Shown here: positions 6,673 to 12,681 of the stretch, piece after piece
How positions within the stretch are numbered: the first letter of the stretch is position 1
Layout of the letters: the number at the start of each line of letters is the position of its first letter
DNA from: a virus
DNA: 39,450 nt
Reading direction: 5' to 3' (one strand)
IMG/VR virus record: IMGVR_UViG_3300046530_000358
Coordinates: 1 to 39,450 of that record
Position numbers and translations under genes: made by a program
Notes under the pieces: model-generated
What the model was told of the DNA's origin: nothing
Database searches by the model: none
The model's input: the letters and a program-made list of their open reading frames with translations, nothing else

Positions 6673-7479
6673 CTAAATTGGCAATCTGCGGACGACGCGC
6701 GCACGGCCTTCGTCGTCCTTGTGGCCGTAGTCCTGGTAGCCATCGTTGAAGTACTGGACCCACGCGTAGGAAGGGTAGGAGGCGTGCTGCGTGCTGGACC
6801 AGTACCAGGCCTCGGCGAACGCGTCGACACCACCGGAGCGGAAGTTGGAGGCGCCGGTCTGCGCCGGCAAATCCTTCGTGTACAGCTTACCGACTGGTGC
6901 GCTACTTGGGTTTTCGCCATCGCCGCTACTGACGTAGTTGGGTCGCGTGGTTGGCTTGAGGTTGCGGTACTGGAGTTCCTGCTCGTCACGCGATGGGATG
7001 TACCAGTCGTTGTGGCTGTTGGTATTGAGCGCGAAGGCCTGCGCGGCAATGGTGCTCCCGGCCATCGCCATCTTGCGGGTGTTGGCGAGCCCATCGCAGC
7101 GGCTGGTGGCACCTTCGACGCTGGCGCCGCTCCATGCTCCGCGCAGCTCGCCGTCGACGCCGGCCGTGATCAGCGCGTATCGCTGACCATCAACCACGAT
7201 GATGCCGGTGAAGTATCCGCCGCCCAGCGGCGCGCCGAAGCGCATGCCTTCGAAGAAGGTCGCCGCGCCGGCGCCCAGATGGGCAATCAGTTCAGGGGAC
7301 GCGGTGATGATGCGCTGCTCGGCGTCGAGCACAATGAGGTGCTGGCCGGCGCGGTCGGTGTATTCGGTGAGGCCTTTCCACGTCGAGGAGATGGCCAGGC
7401 CAGTAATTGTGCGATCACCCAGCTTGGCGCTATAGGTGCGTTCTTCGGTGATGCTCAGGACTGCGGCGGTAGGCGCCAT
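6673..7479 (-). CDS. DGR variable protein 3 (DUF1566/C-type-lectin-like)
   Basis: 268-aa target protein and first gene of the leftward operon. I chose the ATG at 7479 because GGAG lies 6 bases before it; the ATG at 7491 would include that ribosome site in the coding sequence. An N-terminal part of about 75 residues absent from protein 2 (containing TITGLAISSTWKGLTEYTD) is followed by GGGYFTGIIVVDGQRYALI, the NSHNDWYIPSRDEQELQYRN lectin-fold signature and the variable end from YWSSTQHAS. VR3 differs from the TR at 10 adenines; five AAC codons are altered to TAC or GTC and others to GAC or GGC, giving an aromatic-rich surface (Y, Y, V, Y, Y). It is the least diverged of the three VRs, so it may be the most recently rewritten or under selection. 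Confidence 0.92.
   Translation of the reverse strand: MAPTAAVLSITEERTYSAKLGDRTITGLAISSTWKGLTEYTDRAGQHLIVLDAEQRIITASPELIAHLGAGAATFFEGMRFGAPLGGGYFTGIIVVDGQRYALITAGVDGELRGAWSGASVEGATSRCDGLANTRKMAMAGSTIAAQAFALNTNSHNDWYIPSRDEQELQYRNLKPTTRPNYVSSGDGENPSSAPVGKLYTKDLPAQTGASNFRSGGVDAFAEAWYWSSTQHASYPSYAWVQYFNDGYQDYGHKDDEGRARVVRRLPI
6684..6792 (-). repeat. DGR variable repeat VR3
   Basis: 109-bp copy of the TR at the 3' end of variable gene 3; 10 mismatches, all at TR adenines, with the invariant 28-base 3' end. Confidence 0.95.
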
Positions 7480-7514
7480 GTTGTTCTCCATCGGTTTGGT
7501 GAGTCGATGGAGTG

Positions 7515-7542
7515 ATTATAGCTAATAGCTAAATTAAGTAAA
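7515..7542 (-). promoter_or_regulatory. Leftward early promoter (pL-like) of the DGR operon
   Basis: Read on the minus strand: -35 TTTACT (7542-7537), 16-bp spacer, perfect -10 TATAAT (7520-7515). Transcription would start near 7508, giving a leader of about 30 bases before variable gene 3. Operator 7519-7531 overlaps the spacer and the last two bases of the -10. The arrangement is the same as at the cro promoter. Confidence 0.8.
7519..7531. promoter_or_regulatory. Repressor operator-like palindrome oL-a
   Basis: TAGC-TAATA-GCTA. Same half-sites and spacing as the palindromes between cI and cro; overlaps the leftward promoter. Confidence 0.7.
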
Positions 7543-7551
7543 GAAAAAATA

Positions 7552-7564
7552 TAGCGATTAGCTA
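7552..7564. promoter_or_regulatory. Repressor operator-like palindrome oL-b
   Basis: TAGC-GATTA-GCTA, the exact reverse complement of the site at 8830-8842. Lies just upstream of the leftward -35 element, centre 33 bp from oL-a. Confidence 0.7.
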
Positions 7565-7622
7565 AATTATTTTTTACCCTTAGTTATGCGCGTTGTGTTT
7601 CCGCACTGCGAACTTTGTTGCT

Positions 7623-8012
7623 TTATCGGTACTCGCCGCCCAGCGCAACGCAGTTGATGCTTTGGGGATCATCTAGCTTGACCGCTGTCCCCTTGCCTAC
7701 TGGTCGAGACCAGGCGAGCAGCCCGAATTTTTGGCCTGTATCCATGCTCACGATGGCGTCTGCGCCGATCCGCCTGGCGTCCGCCGCCATCAACGGGAGC
7801 AGTTCATTTACGCTGCCATACGTGCGCTTTGAACTATCTATCAAGCCGATAGTCGTCGCCGTGACGCCAACGGGGAGCGGGGATTTGAGCATACACACCG
7901 GTCCGGTGTGGCTGGCATACGTTTTCTCTGGGTAAGGTGAGAGTTTCACCGTCGACCTAGCGGCACACCCGCAAAGAACCATCGTTATCACAATTCCTGA
8001 AATGATCTTCAT
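7623..8012 (-). CDS. Putative lipoprotein, possible lysogenic conversion gene
   Basis: 129 aa from the ATG at 8012. The N-terminus is a lipoprotein signal: MKIISGIVITMVLCGCAARS, with lipobox LCGC and Cys about residue 16. A longer frame to 8135 overlaps the repressor gene and would hide the signal, so I rejected it. The mature part contains ADARRIGADAIVSMDTGQKF, which resembles the repeated-gene/metal-binding-like lipoproteins with a 'xADAIVxM' core, but I cannot assign a family firmly. It follows cI on the same strand with 28 bases between and could be expressed from the prophage with the repressor. Morons in this place often alter the cell surface or block superinfection; that is an inference. 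Confidence 0.75.
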   Translation of the reverse strand: MKIISGIVITMVLCGCAARSTVKLSPYPEKTYASHTGPVCMLKSPLPVGVTATTIGLIDSSKRTYGSVNELLPLMAADARRIGADAIVSMDTGQKFGLLAWSRPVGKGTAVKLDDPQSINCVALGGEYR

Positions 8013-8040
8013 AAATCCCCTATTATGGCCAGCGCCTGGT

Positions 8041-8769
8041 TTAAAATTTTGAGCCTTCCCGCCGAACAACTCGCCCGACGACAATACATTCGCCGCCCCG
8101 GCATGATCGCCTATGAAATCGCCGCTGGTCAGCATTGTCTGACATTAGCCACCATTGCCCTTGGTCCCGCGCCAAGCGTTTGACGATTGCCTCGCCCTCA
8201 TAGTTCACCGCGTAAATTGCGTTGTCTACCAATTTGCGGTCAGCCAAATTGATCACGATGGTATCGCCCTCGTAGAGGGTCGGCTCCATGCTTTCACCCT
8301 TAACCTGGATTGCGACGAGATGTGCAGGGTCCAGGCCTTCACGATCCGTCCAGTCGCGAGGGATGCTTTTCTTGCCACCCGATTGATACTCTGGATCCGT
8401 TCGTAAGCCTTGAACACCGGCTTGCAGCCTAAGTCTCACCAGGGGAATCTGATAAAAATGTTCGGAATCAGCATCCACTGCTACTACCGGCACGCCACCT
8501 GGGAAAATCTGTTCGACTGCCGCCAAATCGAGCTGATCGTGATCCGTATCCATCCAGCCTGGCGCTTCATCCAATGCAGATTCGATCCGGCGGGCCAGGT
8601 CTTCGCCCATAGTCTTCGGCTTCCCCGTCTTGCTTTCGGGGGTCTGGTTTTTCAACTGGCTCAAATAGGCAGCCGAAGTCCCGACGCGCTCCGCCAGCTT
8701 CGCAGCCGTTTGCATTCGATCTATTGCCAGCAGCAGATTCGCTCGGCGGATTTCATCGTTAGTTTTCAT
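8041..8769 (-). CDS. CI-type repressor with S24 (LexA-like) peptidase domain
   Basis: 242 aa. N-terminal helix-turn-helix (about 12-45, with TAAKLAERVGTSAAYLSQLK), linker, and C-terminal S24 domain with the Ser-Lys dyad: S160 in GESMEPT and K197 in EAIVKRL. A likely self-cleavage site is A117-G118 (RLQAGVQ). Such repressors hold the prophage silent and are inactivated through RecA after DNA damage. I chose the ATG at 8769; the ATG at 8787 lies inside an operator. No ribosome site is seen before 8769; a TATCTA element ends 8 bases upstream, so the mRNA may be leaderless as for lambda cI. It faces the Cro-like gene. Identical operator motifs at the leftward promoter imply it also silences the DGR operon. 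Confidence 0.92.
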   Translation of the reverse strand: MKTNDEIRRANLLLAIDRMQTAAKLAERVGTSAAYLSQLKNQTPESKTGKPKTMGEDLARRIESALDEAPGWMDTDHDQLDLAAVEQIFPGGVPVVAVDADSEHFYQIPLVRLRLQAGVQGLRTDPEYQSGGKKSIPRDWTDREGLDPAHLVAIQVKGESMEPTLYEGDTIVINLADRKLVDNAIYAVNYEGEAIVKRLARDQGQWWLMSDNADQRRFHRRSCRGGECIVVGRVVRREGSKF

Positions 8770-8781
8770 AGGGCTATTAGA

Positions 8782-8794
8782 TAGCATATCGCTA
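8782..8794. promoter_or_regulatory. Repressor operator-like palindrome near cI
   Basis: TAGC-ATATC-GCTA. Centre 8788, exactly 24 bp from the degenerate middle site (8806-8818, only the GCTA half preserved, centre 8812), which is 24 bp from the cro-proximal site (centre 8836). Overlaps the probable cI promoter. Confidence 0.7.
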
Positions 8795-8818
8795 AATAAG
8801 AAAATGTGTGATTCGCTA

Positions 8819-8846
8819 TTGCATTTATTTAGCTAATCGCTATACT
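8819..8846 (+). promoter_or_regulatory. Rightward early promoter (pR-like) of cro
   Basis: -35 TTGCAT (8819-8824), 16-bp spacer, -10 TATACT (8841-8846). Same length as the leftward promoter, with 21 of 28 positions identical between the two. Transcription should start at about 8852-8854, right at the cro ATG (8853), so the cro mRNA is probably leaderless. Confidence 0.78.
8830..8842. promoter_or_regulatory. Repressor operator-like palindrome near cro
   Basis: TAGC-TAATC-GCTA, overlapping the first two bases of the cro -10 element, the same overlap as oL-a has with the leftward -10. Confidence 0.72.
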
Positions 8847-8852
8847 TCTCGC

Positions 8853-9077
8853 ATGAACTTACGTGACTACCTAACTCAAGAGCGCGGCCGCCAAGCGATG
8901 CTGGCAAAGATCATCGGAGCGCATGCGCCAGACGTCAGCCGGTGGGCAGACGGATCACGACCCGTTCCTGCGGAGCGGTGCGCAGATATTGAGATCGCAA
9001 CCGCCGGCGCCGTGACAAGGAAGGATCTGCGCCCCGAGGATTGGCATCGAATCTGGCCTGAGCTGAACGCTAAATAG
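8853..9077 (+). CDS. Cro/YdaS-like DNA-binding protein
   Basis: 74-aa protein starting MNLRDYLTQERGRQAMLAKI. Its helix-turn-helix (about residues 12-32, AMLAKIIGAHAPDVSRWADG) and following RPVPAERCADIEIAT segment match the YdaS/Cro type found as first rightward gene in many temperate phages. By analogy it binds the same operators as the repressor and favours lytic growth. The frame is open to a GTG at 8808, but that would place three operators in the coding sequence; ATG 8853 lies at the predicted transcription start. The 141 bases after the gene are AT-rich toward the end and carry only the ribosome site of the CII-like gene that I can see. Confidence 0.82.
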   Translation: MNLRDYLTQERGRQAMLAKIIGAHAPDVSRWADGSRPVPAERCADIEIATAGAVTRKDLRPEDWHRIWPELNAK

Positions 9078-9218
9078 CTGACCGCTCCCGATGGGCTGGC
9101 AGCAGCCGTTCTGTTCATGTGGCGCCCTTCTGTCTTGTGTGATCACGACATTTCCTCAGTTTCAATAAGTATCACATTTCTTTTCGTTAATAACCTCATT
9201 TGTTTTAAAGGCTTGCAA

Positions 9219-9662
9219 ATGAATATCCCCGACACCCTGTACAAGACCGCGCACGACTTCGCCGGTGGCTGCGAAGCGCTGGCTCAGCGGCTGGGCATGT
9301 CTGCGCAGGTCCTGCGCAACAAGGTCAATCCGAACAACGCCTCGAACACCGCCTCGCTGGAAGACGCTGATCGGATCATGGCAATCACCAACGATCACGC
9401 GGTTCTGCACGCGCTGGCACGCAGCCACGGCTTCGTCTGCGTGCGCGTGGATACCGGCGCCGTCGCATCGGACATGGCGGTGCTGGAGCTGGTGATGCAG
9501 GTTTGGTCCGCTAGCGGCGACGTCGGAGCCGAGGTGCACGCCACTCTGGCGGACGGCATCGTCGAGCAGCACGAAGTGGAGCGCGTAGAGGCTGCTGTCT
9601 ACCGCGTCAATCGCTCGCTGAGCGAAATGGCCGCCCGCTTGAAAGGCATGGTGAAGAAATGA
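9219..9662 (+). CDS. CII-like phage regulatory protein (Phage_CP76 family)
   Basis: 147-aa protein. The first 70 residues (MNIPDTLYKTAHDFAGGCEA, LAQRLGMSAQVLRNKVNPNN) are characteristic of the Phage_CP76/CII-like family: a helix-turn-helix with a conserved LRNKxNP motif. The C-terminal part is helical. Its role is likely early regulation, possibly the lysis-lysogeny choice. I chose ATG 9219 (AAAGG upstream); the longer frame to 9117 covers AT-rich leader. The stop overlaps the next small start (ATGA at 9659). Confidence 0.85.
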   Translation: MNIPDTLYKTAHDFAGGCEALAQRLGMSAQVLRNKVNPNNASNTASLEDADRIMAITNDHAVLHALARSHGFVCVRVDTGAVASDMAVLELVMQVWSASGDVGAEVHATLADGIVEQHEVERVEAAVYRVNRSLSEMAARLKGMVKK

Positions 9663-9787
9663 CAGTGGCATCGAATAAAGAATCGAAGGAACCGGTGGCG
9701 CCAGCCACGCGGGAGTTTGATCCGGGCCATGTAATGACCCGGCAGCACTACGAGCGCCTGGCCCGCGAAGCTGCGGCCCAGAAATAG
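9659..9787 (+). CDS. Small hypothetical protein, 42 aa
   Basis: Starts MTVASNKESKEPVAPATREF, charged and soluble, with a helical C-terminus (TRQHYERLAREAAAQK). It overlaps the CII-like gene stop (ATGA) and ends 2 bases before a hairpin terminator. No family recognised. Coupling and correct spacing to the terminator support it. Confidence 0.55.
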   Translation: MTVASNKESKEPVAPATREFDPGHVMTRQHYERLAREAAAQK

Positions 9788-9789
9788 GA

Positions 9790-9812
9790 AAGGCCCGCGT
9801 GGGGCGGGCCTT
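9790..9812 (+). terminator. Hairpin terminator after the CII-like gene pair
   Basis: 9-bp stem AAGGCCCGC/GCGGGCCTT with a 5-base loop directly after the small gene. Only two T follow the stem, so termination may be partial; an early-gene terminator here resembles lambda tR1 in position. Confidence 0.55.
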
Positions 9813-9843
9813 AGGTACAACGAAACGAATAAGGACATTATCC

Positions 9844-10191
9844 ATGAAACTTCCTCCTTCGCATAGCCGCGCGCGCACTATTTTGTCCGCGCTGCTGAAC
9901 AAGTCGGCCACCGTGGCCGATGGCATCGAACGCCACAGCGCCCTCGGCCTGTCCAAGCAGGGCGTAGCTGATCTCTATCTTCACCTGGAAATCGGCGGCT
10001 GGCTGGTCAAGTCGGGCGATACCTACTCGGTCAGCACCGCTGGTCGCAAGCGCCTGGCGCCGACCGAGCAGACCGACGACACGCCTCCAACCGAGCCTGC
10101 ATATCGCGGCAACTGGCAGATTGGCTCGCTGAACGCCGCCACCGCGCGCCGCTCTGGCGCCGCCTTCGGCCTTGACTGGATTCGCCCATGA
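9844..10191 (+). CDS. Putative winged-helix-like small protein
   Basis: 115 aa from ATG 9844, with an AAGGA ribosome site. Residues about 8-65 (ARTILSALLNKSATVADGIE, VADLYLHLEIGGWLVKSGDT) look like a winged helix-turn-helix with a beta hairpin, as in many small DNA-binding proteins; the C-terminal 45 residues are low-complexity and end FGLDWIRP. No exact family recognised. First gene of the early right operon after the terminator; its stop overlaps the next start (ATGA). Confidence 0.65.
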   Translation: MKLPPSHSRARTILSALLNKSATVADGIERHSALGLSKQGVADLYLHLEIGGWLVKSGDTYSVSTAGRKRLAPTEQTDDTPPTEPAYRGNWQIGSLNAATARRSGAAFGLDWIRP

Positions 10192-10301
10192 ACGCCGGCG
10201 CGTATCGCTGCGTAGGTTGCCAGCGTGAGCGCGGTGCGGCTCATGCTGCTGCGTGCCCATTCCGTTTGCTGTCCTGCCTGAGCAACCGGGAGGCATCATG
10301 A
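10188..10301 (+). CDS. Small cysteine-rich protein, 37 aa
   Basis: MNAGAYRCVGCQRERGAAHA followed by AACPFRLLSC. Four cysteines (C8, C11, C23, C30), the first pair as CxxC, suggest a small zinc-binding fold. It overlaps both neighbours by ATGA (10188 and 10298), which supports translation. Its first five codons repeat those of the following gene (ATGAACGCCGGCG at 10188 and 10298), a local duplication. Confidence 0.5.
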   Translation: MNAGAYRCVGCQRERGAAHAAACPFRLLSCLSNREAS

Positions 10302-10595
10302 ACGCCGGCGCAGAAGTGATGATCGCCGGGGGGGGGGCATCAATTTCAGCATGGTCGCCTGCGCAGACTGGACGCGGCCTCCTACACAATTCCTTTCGCA
10401 CACGTTCAGCTGCGCGGCGTCAAGGGAACGTTGCTGAAAAATCGTTGGGCCTTCGTGCCGGCGAAGTATCTGGTCGAGTTCGACGTGGAAGCGCTCCGCG
10501 AGGGCGAAATGCGCAAGACGGCCGAGCGCTATGGTGCCGACTCGGACGCATACAAGCGCATGCTCAAGCTAATGGAGGTCGCGCATGAAGCGTGA
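10298..10595 (+). pseudogene. Gene split by a frameshift at a G10 tract
   Basis: The ATG at 10298 (overlapping the previous stop) reads MNAGAEVMIAGGG and reaches a run of ten G at 10328-10337. The downstream part with clear coding character (SYTIPFAHVQLRGVKGTLLK, NRWAFVPAKYLVEFDVEALR, then EGEMRKTAERYGADSDAYKR and MLKLMEVAHEA) is in another frame, open from 10323 to a TGA at 10593 but with no start codon. With nine G instead of ten the two parts join into one protein of about 98 aa. Causes could be a sequencing error, a real mutation, or slippage-based on/off switching. The 3' end overlaps the methyltransferase start by 11 bases. No family recognised. Confidence 0.6.
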
Positions 10596-12681
10596 TTTCC
10601 TGACCTTGCAACTTGACCTCGGACACGAACTGATCATCGACAACTTTGCTGGCGGTGGTGGTACCAGCACTGGCCTTGAGGAGGCATTTGGTCGGCCGGT
10701 CGACATCGCGATCAATCACGACCCAGAGGCATTGGCGCTTCACGCCATGAATCATCCGCACACGAAGCACTTGTGTGAAAGCGTGTGGGACGTGGACCCG
10801 ATCAAGGTGACGAACAACCAGCCGGTCGGGCTGGTCTGGCTCAGCCCCGATTGTAAGCATTTTAGTAAGGCGAAGGGCGGCACGCCGGTGGCGAAGAACA
10901 TTCGCGGCCTGGCCTGGGTGACGCTGCGCTGGGCGGCGAAGTGCAAACCGCGCGTGATCATGCTGGAGAACGTCGAAGAATTTAAAACGTGGGGGCCGCT
11001 GCTGGTCGACGCCGAGGGCAACTTCAGGCCGGACCCGGCGAAGAAGGGCAAAACCTTCGAGAGCTTCTTGCGCCAGTTGCGCGGCCACGGCTACACGGTC
11101 GACCACAAGGAACTTCGCGCAAGCGACTTCGACACGCCGACCATCCGGAAGCGCTTCTTCCTGGTGGCGCGCCGCGACGGCCTGCCGATCCGCTGGCCAG
11201 CGCCGACCAACGGCGCCCCGACTTCCGCCGGCGTGCTGGCCGGGAACCTAGCACCGTGGCGCACGGCCGCCGAATGCATCGACTGGTCTATTCCATGCCC
11301 ATCGATCTTCGAGCGCAAGCGCCCCCTGGCCGACGCCACGCTGCGCCGCATAGCCAAAGGCATCCAGCGCTACGTGGTGGACGCTGAGACGCCGTTCATC
11401 ATCGGCCAGGGCGGCCCTATTTATTCCGGCAAGCCGGTGTCGGCCGAGCAGCCGTTCGGCACGCTGACTACCGAAAATCATCGCGCGTTGGTCGTCCCGA
11501 GCATCGTGCCTGTAACGCACCAGGGTAGCGACCGCAGCGAATCGGTGCACGAGCCGTTCCGCACTATCACCAGTGCGCAGCGCGGCGAGAAAGCGCTGGC
11601 CGTCGCCACCATGGTGCAGACCGGCTACGGCGAGCGCGATGGGCAGACGCCACGCGCGCTAGACATCGAGAAGCCGCTGGGCACGGTTGTGGCCGGCGCC
11701 AGCAAGGCGGCGCTGGTGACCGCTTTCCTGAACGAGCACGCCAATTCCAGCAATCAGCGCACGATGCCAGCCGACGAGCCGCTGCGCACGATCTGCGCAC
11801 AGGTCAAAGGCGGTCACTTCAGCATGGTGTCGGCCGAGCTGGCGCCGTTCGTCATGACCAACACAACCGGCCACACAGGTGCTCAGGTTGGTGCTCCAGT
11901 GCCTACAGTTACGGCTGCAGGAAATCAGGCGCTGGTCACAGCCCACATCACCAAATTCCGCACCGGCGCCACCGGCAGCGACATGAACGACCCTGTGCCG
12001 ACGATTACCGCCGGTCCGAAGGAAAACCCGGCCGGCGCGCCGCACGCGCTGGGCGTGGTCACCGCGAGCTTGGTCCACATGGGGCACGGAGAAGGGGCTG
12101 GCGGCGGCAAGCGCTTCAGCCATGGTATTCGCGATGTCGAGCAACCGCTGAATACCATCACCGCAAGCGGCAGCCCGGGAGCGGTCGTCACGAGCAGCCT
12201 CGTCAAGCTGCGCGGCACCAGCAGCACGGCCGGCATGGACGAGCCGCTGCACACAGTCAGCGCCGGCGGCCAGCACCACGCAGAGGTGCGCGCCTTCCTT
12301 GTGAAATACTACGGCACCGACCAGGATCCGCGCCTCGAAGAACCGCTGCACACGGTTACTACCAAGGACCGCTACGGTTTGGTGACGATCGAGGGCGTCG
12401 ATTATCAGATCGTCGATATCGGTCTGCGCATGCTGGAGCCAGCCGAGCTTTATCGCGCACAGGGCTTCCCGGCCAGCTACGTAATCCGCGAAATCCCGGA
12501 TCCAAAGCTGCTGTTCAGGGATGGCCACCAAGCCGATGGTGACCCCTTGGCGCTGCCACGCGTGCCGCTGACGAAATCGGCGCAGGTGCGCATGTGTGGC
12601 AACAGCGTCTGCCCACCGATGGCGCGGGCGTTGATTCAGGCCAATTTCGCGCACGAACAAAGAATGATGAGGGTTGCATGA
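10585..12681 (+). CDS. DNA cytosine-5 methyltransferase with internal repeats
   Basis: 698 aa. It has the m5C methyltransferase motifs: motif I FAGGGGTSTGLEEAFG (21-36) for AdoMet, motif IV SPDCKHFS with catalytic C90 (PDC in place of the usual PPC), motif VI LENVEEF (127-133), motif VIII-like region near 185-195, and motif IX/X (YRAQGFPASYVI; RMCGNSVCPP at 669-678). Between residues 285 and 600 there are nine repeats of an EPLxTIxA-like unit at about 288, 323, 363, 398, 437, 470, 519, 553 and 586, in the place of the target-recognition domain. No endonuclease partner is adjacent, so it is likely an orphan enzyme protecting phage DNA from host restriction. It overlaps the replication gene at its end (ATGA). 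Confidence 0.92.
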   Translation: MKRDFLTLQLDLGHELIIDNFAGGGGTSTGLEEAFGRPVDIAINHDPEALALHAMNHPHTKHLCESVWDVDPIKVTNNQPVGLVWLSPDCKHFSKAKGGTPVAKNIRGLAWVTLRWAAKCKPRVIMLENVEEFKTWGPLLVDAEGNFRPDPAKKGKTFESFLRQLRGHGYTVDHKELRASDFDTPTIRKRFFLVARRDGLPIRWPAPTNGAPTSAGVLAGNLAPWRTAAECIDWSIPCPSIFERKRPLADATLRRIAKGIQRYVVDAETPFIIGQGGPIYSGKPVSAEQPFGTLTTENHRALVVPSIVPVTHQGSDRSESVHEPFRTITSAQRGEKALAVATMVQTGYGERDGQTPRALDIEKPLGTVVAGASKAALVTAFLNEHANSSNQRTMPADEPLRTICAQVKGGHFSMVSAELAPFVMTNTTGHTGAQVGAPVPTVTAAGNQALVTAHITKFRTGATGSDMNDPVPTITAGPKENPAGAPHALGVVTASLVHMGHGEGAGGGKRFSHGIRDVEQPLNTITASGSPGAVVTSSLVKLRGTSSTAGMDEPLHTVSAGGQHHAEVRAFLVKYYGTDQDPRLEEPLHTVTTKDRYGLVTIEGVDYQIVDIGLRMLEPAELYRAQGFPASYVIREIPDPKLLFRDGHQADGDPLALPRVPLTKSAQVRMCGNSVCPPMARALIQANFAHEQRMMRVA

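Noticed and set aside
8770-8787. Upstream ATG (8787) as start of the repressor
   Set aside because: It lies inside the operator 8782-8794 and would add six residues with no HTH role.
8808-8852. GTG at 8808 as start of the Cro-like protein
   Set aside because: It lies upstream of the promoter -10 and inside the operator region; the mRNA would not contain it.
10253-10588. 112-codon frame before the methyltransferase as a normal gene
   Set aside because: Its second half is Arg/Gly-rich and unlike protein, while another frame of the same stretch gives a well-formed sequence; the frameshift at the G10 tract explains this.
11659-12660. 333-codon minus-strand frame opposite the methyltransferase
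   Set aside because: Shadow of a GC-rich coding sequence; no ribosome site, no recognisable domain.
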